Shown here piece after piece: positions 32,553-40,951 of a DNA stretch of 46,197 bases; positions within the stretch are counted from its first letter, which is position 1, and each line of letters starts with the position of its first letter. Made by a program: the position numbers and the translations under genes. Origin of the DNA: an uncultured Pseudomonadota bacterium (GTDB lineage: Bacteria; Myxococcota_A; UBA796; SXON01); contig CAIXRH010000297.1 in assembly GCA_903921785.1 (NCBI GenBank), positions 1-46,197 on the forward strand, in the 5' to 3' direction. The notes under the pieces were generated by a model, which worked only from the letters and a program-made list of their open reading frames with translations, had not been told where the DNA came from and searched no databases.

Positions 32553-33781
32553 TACGGTTGTACCCCGATGGCCCCGGGGATCGCGGTGTACCCGTCGCCG
32601 AGCGAGGTTGCGCCCTGGTCGGCCGCCCCCCCGACGCCGTCGAAGGTCACCTGCCGTACCGCCACATTCTCCGCCACCAAGGCGGTCCCTGCCAGCTCGC
32701 CCCGAGTGACGACCACGCTGGACCCCGGGAGCGCCACCCCCGAGGCGCTCAGCTTCGTGCTCTTGGTGATCTTCCCGGCGCCGACGCTGAGCACGTACAG
32801 GGAATCCCCGAAGCCGCTGGAGACCAGGACCGCGTCGCCGTCCGGCGAGGCGACCATGGCCACGGGGTCGAGGAGCACCGTCGGGCCGGCCGGGCTGGTC
32901 AGCGTGTCGCCGACGAGCGCTGCGGCGACGTGGTTGTCCGAGGCGGAGAAGCTGCTGTTATCCCCGACGACGAGGGTGTCGCCGGCGAGGGCGCCGCTGG
33001 CGAGGATCGCGTCTTCGTAGTCGAACAGCGTCACCTTCCCCGCCACGGTCGGGGCGTCGGGCCAGCCGTCGAGCAGCCAGGCGTCGCCGCCTTCTTCGCC
33101 GTCCGCGCCCGCCGCCACCAGGACCACGTGGTCGCCGTCGGGGAGCAGCGCCACGGCGAGCTTGCTGGCGATCGTGCGGCCGATGAGCGTGGGCGCGCCG
33201 GTCGAGCAGGCGAACGCGACCTCGTAGAGCCCACCCCCGTTTTTCTCCCAGTTCCCGTCCACGATCCAGGCGCGCTCCCCGCTGGGGTCGAAGACGACGG
33301 CGCCAGCGTAGAAGGCGTCGCCCCCTTCGCCCGCCCACGAGGCCTCGACCACGGTCGGGACGAGCTTGTCGTCCACCGTGAAGATCCCCAGCGTACCGTC
33401 ATCCTGCGGGACAACGCCGAGGGTGCCGTCCGGCGAGAAGGCCGCGACGCCGGAGAACGCCCGTCCCATCGTGAAGCTCGTGCCGGGGCGGGTGAGCGTC
33501 CCGTCCGCCTTGAGGGTGAGCACCTCCCAGGTGGACGCCGGCTTGCCGGTCTTGGTGTACGGAAACGACAGGACCAGGGCGCGGTCGAGGTCGGCGCCGC
33601 GGGGCGTGGCGCGGCAGCCGTCGACCGGCGGGTCGGTGTCGCCGGTGTCGCCCGAATCGGACGTGTCGGTACTGTCGCCAGAGTCCGTGGAACTCCCGGT
33701 GTCGGCGGTGTCGGTGCCCGGGTCGGCGTGGAGGTCCGTGGAGTCGGAGGCCGGAGTGCAGGCGAGGAGCAGGAACAGCAT
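32552..33781 (-). CDS. Lipoprotein with probable beta-propeller body
   Basis: 409 residues. The signal is the shortest seen here (MLFLLLAC, lipobox Cys8) and is followed by about 45 residues of Asp/Thr/Ser/Gly linker. The body has repeated strand patterns with FSPDG, FDPSGERAW, LLPDGDHVV and ASPDGDAVLV at intervals of roughly 50 residues. This pattern is typical of YncE/WD-like propellers that read as surface binding proteins. TA 13 bases before the ATG supports this start. The gene is divergent from the MepA-like gene with 79 bases between them. Confidence 0.78.
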   Translation of the reverse strand: MLFLLLACTPASDSTDLHADPGTDTADTGSSTDSGDSTDTSDSGDTGDTDPPVDGCRATPRGADLDRALVLSFPYTKTGKPASTWEVLTLKADGTLTRPGTSFTMGRAFSGVAAFSPDGTLGVVPQDDGTLGIFTVDDKLVPTVVEASWAGEGGDAFYAGAVVFDPSGERAWIVDGNWEKNGGGLYEVAFACSTGAPTLIGRTIASKLAVALLPDGDHVVLVAAGADGEEGGDAWLLDGWPDAPTVAGKVTLFDYEDAILASGALAGDTLVVGDNSSFSASDNHVAAALVGDTLTSPAGPTVLLDPVAMVASPDGDAVLVSSGFGDSLYVLSVGAGKITKSTKLSASGVALPGSSVVVTRGELAGTALVAENVAVRQVTFDGVGGAADQGATSLGDGYTAIPGAIGVQP

Positions 33782-33790
33782 GGCGCGGCG

Positions 33791-33852
33791 GCTATTCGGT
33801 GCAGGGCGGGCCGGCCCGTGCGCGTGGCCTCCGGCCCCCCGATCCGCTATTT
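33791..33852. promoter_or_regulatory. Divergent -10-like boxes, lipoprotein and MepA-like genes
   Basis: GAATAGC on the minus strand (33797-33791) puts TA 13 bases before the lipoprotein ATG. CGCTATT on the plus strand (33846-33852 region) puts TA 13 bases before the ATG at 33861. No Shine-Dalgarno precedes either start. Confidence 0.35.
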
Positions 33853-33860
33853 CACACGCG

Positions 33861-34925
33861 ATGGACTGCGACTTCGCCCTGCTCACGCCGCCGGCGCACG
33901 TGATCGCCGCGACGATGGCGACGAGCGCGGGCGAGCGGAACGTGCCACGGGGAAGCCTCCTCCGCCGCAGCCCCGCCCCGTGCGACGGCGTGGCCGTCGA
34001 GGTCCTCTCCACCGCCGGCTGGTACACCGTCCCGAACCCCGCCGCGCCCGGCGACCGCGGCTGTGTCCCCGCCGCCGCGCTCCGTCCGCTCGGCGCCGAG
34101 GCGTTCGTCGCCCTCCGCGACGCCCCGGGGCTCGTCGCCGGGGAACTCCTCGCCGCGGCGCCCACCTGCGAGGCGTCGACCGTCCGGTTCGACGATCGCG
34201 CCGTGCCCCTGCCGTCGCTCGCCGCCCTCCGGGCGATCACCCCCGAGTCCCTCGCCCGCGTCGAGTCCGTGCGGTCCACCTACACCGCGCTCTTCGGGCC
34301 CATCGGGCTGCACCAGACTCCCTGGGCGGACGAGGGCTACGTGGGGCTCCCGCTGCCCGATGTCTACGACACCGCCCGCGTGGAAGCCGAGGTCGCTCGC
34401 GAGGGACTCGACACCCCCGCGCGGCGCGAGAAGGTGCTGGTGGCGGCGGGCCCCGGCTACGCCCACTTCTGGGGCGCGGACGCCGCGTGGTCCGACATCT
34501 GGGCGCGCCCCGAGACGATCATTGCGGTCCTGCGCACCGCCGCGGGCTGGGCCAAGGCGTGCGCCGACGCCGGCGGCAGCGAGGCCCAATGCCGCCTCCA
34601 GATCGGCGACCTCGCCTGGTACGACGACGTGAAGCCCGACCCGCTCGGCCACAAGGACCATCGTGAAGGGCGCTGCGTCGACCTGCGCCTGTTCCGTACG
34701 GATGGCTCGGCGTACGAGGCGTGGTGGAACCGCCCGGACGACCGCAGCGGCGCCGCCGCGTACGACGCCGTGCGCACCACGGCGTTCCTCCGCTGGACCG
34801 CCGAGAACGTAGGCATCACCGAAGGCTTCTTCAACGACCCGGCGGTCCTGGCGGCCGTGCCCTGGCTCAAGCCGCTCGCGGGGCACGACGACCACGTACA
34901 CGTGTGCCTGGACGCGGACGGCTGA
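33861..34925 (+). CDS. MepA-like (LAS family) murein endopeptidase homologue
   Basis: 354 residues. The C-terminal third has the LAS zinc-peptidase pattern. HREGRCVD supplies His and Asp ligands spaced as HxxxxxxD, and GHDDHVHVCLD at the end supplies the HxH. These match penicillin-insensitive murein endopeptidases, which cut peptidoglycan cross-links. IGDLAWYDDVKPDPLGHKDH and WTAENVGITEGFFND are in line with this family. The N-terminal 90 residues resemble an SH3-like cell-wall binding module. No signal peptide is apparent, which is odd for a murein hydrolase; export by another route or an intracellular role cannot be excluded. Confidence 0.75.
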   Translation: MDCDFALLTPPAHVIAATMATSAGERNVPRGSLLRRSPAPCDGVAVEVLSTAGWYTVPNPAAPGDRGCVPAAALRPLGAEAFVALRDAPGLVAGELLAAAPTCEASTVRFDDRAVPLPSLAALRAITPESLARVESVRSTYTALFGPIGLHQTPWADEGYVGLPLPDVYDTARVEAEVAREGLDTPARREKVLVAAGPGYAHFWGADAAWSDIWARPETIIAVLRTAAGWAKACADAGGSEAQCRLQIGDLAWYDDVKPDPLGHKDHREGRCVDLRLFRTDGSAYEAWWNRPDDRSGAAAYDAVRTTAFLRWTAENVGITEGFFNDPAVLAAVPWLKPLAGHDDHVHVCLDADG

Positions 34926-34975
34926 GCCGGGCGAAATCCCCCACCTCCCCCCGATTATGGCGCAGCTCCCGACGA

Positions 34976-34997
34976 CCCTCGGTCGGTCGACCGTCGG
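34976..34997. promoter_or_regulatory. Palindromic element, copy A
   Basis: CCCTCGGTCGGTCGACCGTCGG contains the palindrome CGGTCGACCG. It shares 17 of 18 bases with copy B at 35191. It lies upstream of the 37-residue ORF and could be an operator half of a paired site. Confidence 0.4.
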
Positions 34998-35051
34998 TTT
35001 TCCGCCGGATGGGGTGGCACGCGACGTGCATCCCGCGGCGCCGGAGGTTCC

Positions 35052-35165
35052 ATGTCCAGTCCCCTCGTCATCGCCCTCGTCGTCATCTGCGCCACCATGA
35101 TCCTCCCGATCGTCGGGGTGTGGCTCACCTACCGGTCCTTGTCCGCGACTCCCGACGCGAGCTGA
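35052..35165 (+). CDS. 37-residue single-span membrane peptide
   Basis: ATG at 35052 is preceded by a strong Shine-Dalgarno, GGAGG, at the right distance. The peptide begins MSSPLVIALVV and continues with a hydrophobic helix of about 20 residues (residues 5-26). It ends with a short polar tail (TYRSLSATPDAS). It sits alone between the MepA-like gene and the acyl operon, flanked by two similar palindromes. Such peptides often act as regulators or subunits of membrane complexes; the function here is unknown. Confidence 0.65.
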   Translation: MSSPLVIALVVICATMILPIVGVWLTYRSLSATPDAS

Positions 35166-35190
35166 GCCCGGCCCGTCCCTCCCGACCGCC

Positions 35191-35214
35191 CCCTCGGTCG
35201 ATCGACCGATTGGG
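35191..35214. promoter_or_regulatory. Palindromic element, copy B, upstream of the acyl operon
   Basis: TCGGTCGATCGACCGA (35194-35209) is a perfect 16-bp palindrome within CCCTCGGTCG...CGATTGG, 44 bases before the ligase ATG. Its size and position suggest a dimer-binding operator for the operon at 35253. Confidence 0.45.
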
Positions 35215-35252
35215 CCCATCCCAAGCGCGCCATACGGCGCGCGGCCTACCTG

Positions 35253-36863
35253 ATGCTCCCCTCCCCTCCCCTCGCGTCCCTCACCGGCCCCCCCCTGGCC
35301 GCCGTCGCCCCCGTCACCCTGGTCGAAGCGCTCCACCGTCTGGCGGAGCGCCCCGGCCCCTGGCTGCACGTCGGTCCCGGCAACGCCCAGCGCGTCTACA
35401 CCGGCGCCGAGGTGCTCGACCTCGCCCGGAGGTGGCGCACGGCCCTCACCGAAGCCGGGGTTCGCCGCGGTGATCGGGTGGCCCTGCTGCTCCCCAATGA
35501 TGAGCGGTTCGTGGGCGCGTTCTTCGGCGCGCACCTCGCGGGCGCCGCTGCCGTCCCGCTCTCGTGGCCCGTCAGCCTGCTCGATGCGGGGCGGAAGATC
35601 GAGGCGCTCCGCCCGCTCTTCGGCGTAGCGGACGTGCGGGCGGTGGTCACCGACCCCGCCTTCGACAAGGCGATGCTCGGCGAGGTCGCCCAAGCGGCCG
35701 TCGTCACCGAGCCGGCGGGCGTGGCCACGGGCGCGGACGTCGCGCCCGATCCCGAGGAGACGGCCCTCCTCCAGTTCACGTCGGGGAGCACGTCGTTGCC
35801 CCGCGGCGCGGAGATCACCCACCGGGCGCTCTCCACCTGCGTGCGGTCGATGTGCCAGCAGAACGAGTTCACCGACGGCGACGTCGGCGTGAGCTGGCTG
35901 CCGCTGTTCCACGACATGGGGCTCGCCGGAGGCCTCCTCTGCCCGGTGGTGTTCGGCTTCCCCTTCCACCTGATGACCCCCGGAGAGTTCCTCCTCCACC
36001 CCGGCCGGTGGATCCAGCGCTTCGCCGACGTCCGCGGCACCTGCGCCGCCGCCCCCGACTTCGCGTGGCGCCTCGCGGCCCGGCGCGTGCTCAACTTCAA
36101 GGGCGACCTGAGCGCCTGGCGCATCGGCCTCGACGGCGCCGAGCCGGTGCACCGTAGCACGATGGACGCGTTCTTCGCCCGCTTCGGCCCGCATGGCCTC
36201 GCGGAGACCGTGCTCAAGCCCGCGTACGGCCTCGCGGAGAACACCCTGGCGGTGGCGATCTACGACCCGAGACGGCCGGCGCCCGACGTCACCACTTCGC
36301 TGCGGAGCGTGCCGAGCGTCGGCGGTCCACTCCCGGGCGTATCGGTCCGGGTGCTCCGCGACGGCGTCGTGGGCCCCGAAGGCCACGAAGGGCCGATCCA
36401 GGTGCGCAGCGGCTCGCTCATGCGGGGCTACTTCCGCAACGAAGCGGCCTCATCCGCCGCGCTCACCGACGGCTGGCTCAACACCGGCGACCTCGGGGTG
36501 GTCCAGGGCGGCCAGCTCTACGTGACCGGCCGCGCGAAGGAGATGCTCATCCAGAACGGGACGAAGTTCCACCCGTACGACCTGGAGCGGGTCGCCACCG
36601 ACTCGGTCGCCGCCGCGATGGCGGGCGCCGCCGCGTTCTCGACGCCCGGCGCCGACGGCGAGCGGCTGGTGATCGCGGTGGAGGTGCCCGCGGCCTTCTC
36701 CGGCGACGTGACCCGCACCGTCCGCGGCGCGATCATGGAGGACCTCGGCGTACGCGTGGACGTGGTGCTGGCGCTCGCCCCTGGCGAGCTCCCCCGCACC
36801 ACCAGCGGGAAGGTCCGCCGCGGCGACGCCGCCGCCCAGCTCGTCGGCCGCGTCGATGGCTGA
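35253..36863 (+). CDS. Fatty acyl-AMP ligase (FAAL-like)
   Basis: 536 residues. It is an adenylating enzyme of the ANL superfamily. The P-loop LQFTSGSTSLPRG (173-185), VSWLPLFHDMGLAGG (213-227), adenylate motif YGLAENT (325-331) and hinge TGDLGVV with downstream Lys are present. The SWLPLxHDMGL block and YGLAE point to FAALs, which make acyl-adenylates and pass them to a carrier protein, rather than acyl-CoA ligases. A stand-alone ACP two genes downstream fits this use. First gene of the operon; stop overlaps the next start by eight bases. Confidence 0.88.
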   Translation: MLPSPPLASLTGPPLAAVAPVTLVEALHRLAERPGPWLHVGPGNAQRVYTGAEVLDLARRWRTALTEAGVRRGDRVALLLPNDERFVGAFFGAHLAGAAAVPLSWPVSLLDAGRKIEALRPLFGVADVRAVVTDPAFDKAMLGEVAQAAVVTEPAGVATGADVAPDPEETALLQFTSGSTSLPRGAEITHRALSTCVRSMCQQNEFTDGDVGVSWLPLFHDMGLAGGLLCPVVFGFPFHLMTPGEFLLHPGRWIQRFADVRGTCAAAPDFAWRLAARRVLNFKGDLSAWRIGLDGAEPVHRSTMDAFFARFGPHGLAETVLKPAYGLAENTLAVAIYDPRRPAPDVTTSLRSVPSVGGPLPGVSVRVLRDGVVGPEGHEGPIQVRSGSLMRGYFRNEAASSAALTDGWLNTGDLGVVQGGQLYVTGRAKEMLIQNGTKFHPYDLERVATDSVAAAMAGAAAFSTPGADGERLVIAVEVPAAFSGDVTRTVRGAIMEDLGVRVDVVLALAPGELPRTTSGKVRRGDAAAQLVGRVDG

Positions 36864-37860
36864 CGACGTCCTCGTCCTCGGGGCGAATGGCTACCTCGGG
36901 CTGCACGTGGTGGACGCGCTCCGCGCCGAGGGCGTGGAGCCGCGCTGCGGTCGCCGGAAACGCTCCAACGTCCTCGGGCTCCTCAGCCGAAAGGCGAACC
37001 GGGTGCTCGCCGACCTCGACGATCCGGCCACCCTCCGCGAAGCGATGGCTGGCGTGCGCACCGTGGTCCACGTCGCGGGCCACTACCCGCGCACCTCGCT
37101 CGATCCCGCCGCCAGCCTCGCCCTCGGCCTCCGCCAGGCGACCACGCTCCGGGAAATCGCCGAAGAAGCCGGGGTCGCCCGGTTCGTCTACGTCTCGACC
37201 ACGGCCACCGTGGCGCCCCGCCCCGACGGAAAGCCCTCCACCGAGGCCGACGTCTTCCCCGCCGCCCCGGACTGGGGGCTCTACCACGCGCTGAAGTGGG
37301 AGATGGAGCGGGTCTTCTGCGGCTCCACCCGGATGGAGGTGCGCCTCGCGCTCCCCGCCGGCTGCATCGGCCCCGGCGACCTGCGCGTCGGCACCAGCGC
37401 GATGGTCGTGGCGCTCGTCCGGGGGATGGACCCGCCGCACGCCAACGGCGTGGTCCCCCTGGTCGATCCGCGCGACGTCGGCATCGCCATCGCCCGGATG
37501 GCGGTCCGCGAGGACGCGCCTTCCCGACTGATCCTCAGCGCCGAGTCCCTCCGACTGCACGAGGTCCTCGTCCGCGCCGCCGAGACCCTCGGCCTGCCTG
37601 CGCCTTCGCCGGCGATGTCCGACGCCGACTTCCTCGCCCTGGCACACCGCTCCGAACAGGAGTCGCTCCAGACCGGCAAACGCCCCGCCTTGAGCGTGGA
37701 GATCGCCGAGCTCACCGTGCACGGCGTGCCGCTCGACGGCACCCTCGCCACCCGCGCCCTCGGCCTCCACTACCGACCGTCCACCGAGAGCCTCACGGAC
37801 TTCGTCCGTTGGGCCACACCCCTGGGCTTCTTCGCCCACTCCCCGGAGTCACGACCATGA
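36856..37860 (+). CDS. NAD-dependent epimerase/dehydratase (extended SDR)
   Basis: 334 residues. The N-terminal nucleotide motif VLGANGYLGLHV is the G-x-x-G-x-x-G of extended SDRs. The catalytic pair YxxxK is YHALK and the preceding serine region is VSTTATV. The family includes 3-beta-hydroxysteroid dehydrogenase-like and dihydroflavonol-reductase-like enzymes, and OleD of the olefin pathway belongs to the same broad group. It probably reduces or oxidises a hydroxy/keto acyl intermediate (inference). Overlaps the ligase by eight bases and the ACP by four (ATGA). Confidence 0.85.
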   Translation: MADDVLVLGANGYLGLHVVDALRAEGVEPRCGRRKRSNVLGLLSRKANRVLADLDDPATLREAMAGVRTVVHVAGHYPRTSLDPAASLALGLRQATTLREIAEEAGVARFVYVSTTATVAPRPDGKPSTEADVFPAAPDWGLYHALKWEMERVFCGSTRMEVRLALPAGCIGPGDLRVGTSAMVVALVRGMDPPHANGVVPLVDPRDVGIAIARMAVREDAPSRLILSAESLRLHEVLVRAAETLGLPAPSPAMSDADFLALAHRSEQESLQTGKRPALSVEIAELTVHGVPLDGTLATRALGLHYRPSTESLTDFVRWATPLGFFAHSPESRP

Positions 37861-38105
37861 TCGACGCCGCCACCCACACTCGCATCTTCAAGATCCTGTC
37901 CGACCTCAGCGCGGTCCCGGCCGAGCAGATCAAGGTCGACGATCGCCTCCGCGAGGACCTGGGCCTGGACTCGGTCAGCTCCATGGAGCTCGTCTCCATG
38001 CTCTCCGAAGAGTTCAACCTCGACATCGAGCTCGAAGAGGCCGTCGCCACCACCACCGTCTCGGCGCTCCTCTCGCTGGCCGAGCGCCGGATCCCCAATG
38101 CCTGA
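37857..38105 (+). CDS. Acyl carrier protein
   Basis: 82 residues, acidic, with the phosphopantetheine site DLGLDSVSSMEL (Ser39). Four helices are typical of ACPs. It is not the fatty-acid-synthase acpP, since no fab genes are adjacent. The start overlaps the dehydrogenase stop (ATGA) and its stop lies inside the next start (eight-base overlap). It is most likely the carrier for the FAAL product. Confidence 0.92.
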   Translation: MIDAATHTRIFKILSDLSAVPAEQIKVDDRLREDLGLDSVSSMELVSMLSEEFNLDIELEEAVATTTVSALLSLAERRIPNA

Positions 38106-39564
38106 GCCCACCGTCACCGACGACGTCGCCGTCGCGATCGCCGACGGCGTGGAGCGCTGGGCCAACGACCGCGTGCAGCCGCTCGCGCTCGACCACGCCC
38201 ACAAGATGGACCCCGCGCTCATCGAAGAAATGGCGGAGATGGGCCTCTTCGGGCTGGTCCTCCCCGAAGCGTACGGCGGCTCGGGCCTCGGTCTGGCCGC
38301 GGCCGCCACGGTCATCGAGCGCCTCGCGCGCCGCGACCGCTCCGTGGCCACCACGCTGGGTCTGCACCTCGGCCTCGGCACCCGCGGACTCGTCCGCTGG
38401 GGCACCCCCGAGCAGCACGAGCGGCTCATCCCCCGCCTCGCCTCAGGGAAGGCCCTCGCCGCCTTCGCCACCACCGAACCCGACGCCGGCAGCGATCTCA
38501 CCGCGCTGCGCACCACGATCGAGGCGCACCCGGAAGGCATCTCCGTCCGCGGCACCAAGATCTACGTCACCAACGGCGGCCTCGCGACGATCTTCACGAT
38601 CTCCGGGCGTTCGCCAGGGCTCGGCGGGGCGCGCAAGGGCCAGAGCCTGATGCTCCTGGAGAAGGGGGACAAGGGCCTGGAGGTCGGCGCCGAAGAGGGC
38701 AAGCTCGGGCTCCGCGCTTCGTCCACCACCACGCTCAACCTGGACGACATGGTGGTCGGCGCGGACCGGATCCTCGGCGCGCCGGGCACGGGCGCGGACA
38801 TGCTCCGGCACATCCTCGCCTGGGGGCGCACGGTGATGGCCGCGGGCTGCGTCGGCACCGCCGTCGCCGCCTACACCGCCACCCGCCGCCACACGGCGGA
38901 GCGCGTACAGTTCGGCAAGTCCCTGGACAAGCTCGCCGTCGTGCGGGAGCAGCTCGCCGACATGGCAGCGCTGATCTACGCCGCCCGCGCGCTCGTCGAC
39001 CAGACGACCGCCGACGAGGAGAACCTCGAGGTCCCGTCGCTCTCCGCGAAGGTCTTCGCCTCCGAGTGCTCCGGGGAGGTCTGCGACCTCGCCATCCAGC
39101 TCCACGGCGGCGCCGGCTACATCGAGGAGACCGGGATTCCCCTGATGCTGCGTGACACGCGCATCACCCGGATCTTCGAGGGCGCCAACGACGTGCTCCG
39201 CATCCACCGCGGCCTGTTCGCGGTGGTGGCGGAGGCCCCGCCCGCGGCGGACGGGAGCGCTTCGGCGGCCTCCGTCGCCGCCCGGAAGGTGCGCGCCGAG
39301 GCCTTCCGCGCCACGCAGAACGCCAAGGACCGGCTGGGCATCCGCCTCGCCGGGGATCACCCGACGCTGCACCAGCTCGGTGCCCGCGCCATCCTCGCCG
39401 ACGCGGCGGAGGCGGCCGCCCGCCGCGCCGACCGCGAAGGCAACGAAACCAGCGCCGCCTTGGCGCTCCGGTGGGCCGAGATGGCCGCCTCTCGTATCGC
39501 CGCCATCGACGCCCGTGAACCCGCCAAGCTGCAGTCTGAGCGCTGCATGGAGTGGTCGCCATGA
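38098..39564 (+). CDS. Acyl-CoA dehydrogenase family flavoprotein
   Basis: 488 residues. It is an FAD-dependent dehydrogenase that introduces a 2,3-double bond into an acyl thioester. PEAYGGSGLG opens the fold, ATTEPDAGSDLTALRT contacts FAD, QFGKSL and HGGAGYIEETG are the C-terminal motifs, and the catalytic base position is Glu361 (IFEGANDVLRIHRG). About 110 extra C-terminal residues resemble the tail of VLCAD-like members and may shape a long-chain or ACP-bound substrate site. Given the neighbours, an acyl-ACP substrate is likely (inference). Confidence 0.9.
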   Translation: MPEPTVTDDVAVAIADGVERWANDRVQPLALDHAHKMDPALIEEMAEMGLFGLVLPEAYGGSGLGLAAAATVIERLARRDRSVATTLGLHLGLGTRGLVRWGTPEQHERLIPRLASGKALAAFATTEPDAGSDLTALRTTIEAHPEGISVRGTKIYVTNGGLATIFTISGRSPGLGGARKGQSLMLLEKGDKGLEVGAEEGKLGLRASSTTTLNLDDMVVGADRILGAPGTGADMLRHILAWGRTVMAAGCVGTAVAAYTATRRHTAERVQFGKSLDKLAVVREQLADMAALIYAARALVDQTTADEENLEVPSLSAKVFASECSGEVCDLAIQLHGGAGYIEETGIPLMLRDTRITRIFEGANDVLRIHRGLFAVVAEAPPAADGSASAASVAARKVRAEAFRATQNAKDRLGIRLAGDHPTLHQLGARAILADAAEAAARRADREGNETSAALALRWAEMAASRIAAIDAREPAKLQSERCMEWSP

Positions 39565-40853
39565 AGATCCTGTTCGTCTACCCGAAGTTCAAGCGCCACG
39601 CCGAGGCGAACCCCGAGCTGCTCACCTTCGTACCCATGAAGGAGTACCTGGGGAGCCCGTCGCTCGCGATCGCCGCGCTGGTCGCCTCCACCCCCGCGGG
39701 GGTGGAGATCGAGTACCGCGACGACCGCCTGGAGAACGCGGCCCGGTCTACGGACGCCGACCTCGTCGCGATCACCTTCTTCACCGCGGCCGCCAGCCGC
39801 GGGCTGGAGCTCTGCGACTACTTCCGGGCCCTCGGCAAGAAGGTCGTCGCGGGGGGGATCTTCCCCACGATGATGCCCGACGAGGTGCAGCCCCACGTCG
39901 ACGCGGTGGTCGTCGGCGAGGGGGAGCCGGTGTGGGAGCAGATCCTCACGGACGTGCAGGCAAACGCGCTCAAGCCCCGGTACACGCCGCCGCCCGCAGA
40001 CGTGAACACGCTCAAGCCGCCCAACCTCGACGTGTACTTCAAGAGCGAACGCGGGGACTTCTGCCCCGACGACTACCCGCTACAGGTCTCCCGCGGCTGC
40101 CCGCTGGTGTGCGAAGCCTGCGCGCTGCCGACGGTGATGGGCAAGAGCGCCCGCGCCCTGCCGATGGACTACATCCTCGCCGTCGCGGAGCAGCTCGTGA
40201 AGAGCGGGCGGCGCGCCTGCCTCACCGAGGACACCGGCTGGCTCCCGGGCACCGCGGGCTCCCGCCGGCTCATGGAGCTGATGGAGTACCTCGCCGCCAA
40301 CGAACACCCGCTGAAGATCTCCTACATCGGGATTTCGATGCCGATGATCCTCTCGGCGCCCGCCCGGGCCTTCGAGCTGGCCCGCAAGGCCGGCGTGGAG
40401 ATGTTCTACCTGGTCGGCGGCTTCGACCCGGTCACCACCAAGGCCTTCACGGGCAAGGACCCTCGCGCCTACCAGCGTGCGATGGACGCGATCAAGAAGT
40501 CCTGGGATCACGGAATCGAGCCGTACACCTCGTTCCTCCTCGGCAACGAGGACGACGACGAGGGCACGGTCGACCGCATGCTGGAGTACAGCCTGGCCGC
40601 CGGCATCAAGAAGGCCGAGTTCGCGGTTTTCACCCCGTACCCGGGCACGCCCGCGTGGCGCCGCCTCCTCGCCGAGGACCGCATCCTCACCAAGGAGTGG
40701 GGCCGGTACAACGACGCGAACGTGGTGTTCAAGCCCAAGCACATGTCGCCCGAGGCCCTGCACCAGGGCTACCTGCGTCTGTGGAAGGAATTCTACGCCG
40801 CGCGTCCGGAGCAGGGACAGCGTTCGGAGTACGAGCGCACGATCCAGTTCTGA
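39561..40853 (+). CDS. B12-binding radical SAM protein
   Basis: 430 residues; the ATG overlaps the previous stop by four bases (ATGA). An in-frame GTG nine bases upstream (39552) is less likely. Residues about 1-135 form a Rossmann-like B12-binding domain (LVAITFFTAAASRGLELCDYF, VVAGGIFPTMMPDE, VVVGEGEP), and the radical SAM motif is SRGCPLVCEAC (Cys180, Cys184, Cys187). Class B radical SAM enzymes methylate unactivated carbons or phosphorus; others rearrange or cyclise. Placed last in a lipid-loading operon, it probably acts on the carrier-bound chain. Confidence 0.9.
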   Translation: MKILFVYPKFKRHAEANPELLTFVPMKEYLGSPSLAIAALVASTPAGVEIEYRDDRLENAARSTDADLVAITFFTAAASRGLELCDYFRALGKKVVAGGIFPTMMPDEVQPHVDAVVVGEGEPVWEQILTDVQANALKPRYTPPPADVNTLKPPNLDVYFKSERGDFCPDDYPLQVSRGCPLVCEACALPTVMGKSARALPMDYILAVAEQLVKSGRRACLTEDTGWLPGTAGSRRLMELMEYLAANEHPLKISYIGISMPMILSAPARAFELARKAGVEMFYLVGGFDPVTTKAFTGKDPRAYQRAMDAIKKSWDHGIEPYTSFLLGNEDDDEGTVDRMLEYSLAAGIKKAEFAVFTPYPGTPAWRRLLAEDRILTKEWGRYNDANVVFKPKHMSPEALHQGYLRLWKEFYAARPEQGQRSEYERTIQF

Positions 40854-40936
40854 GCGAAAAACCGCCCTCGTCAACGCCGGTCGGGACGCTTCCCACGCAG
40901 TCCTGACCGTGTGTTGATGATCGGACCGGTGCGCTC

Positions 40937-40950
40937 GGTTACCGATCGGT
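40937..40950 (+). promoter_or_regulatory. GGTTACC box and palindrome at the LuxR-type gene
   Basis: GGTTACC (40937-40943) with TA 12 and 11 bases before the ATG, followed directly by the palindrome ACCGATCGGT (40941-40950). A repressor or the regulator itself bound there would cover the start codon, an arrangement for autoregulation. Confidence 0.45.
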
Positions 40951-40951
40951 C

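Noticed and set aside
35253-37860. Olefin (OleABCD) cluster
   Set aside because: A ligase and an SDR are present, but there is no OleA thiolase or OleB hydrolase, and the ligase has FAAL motifs with a dedicated ACP.
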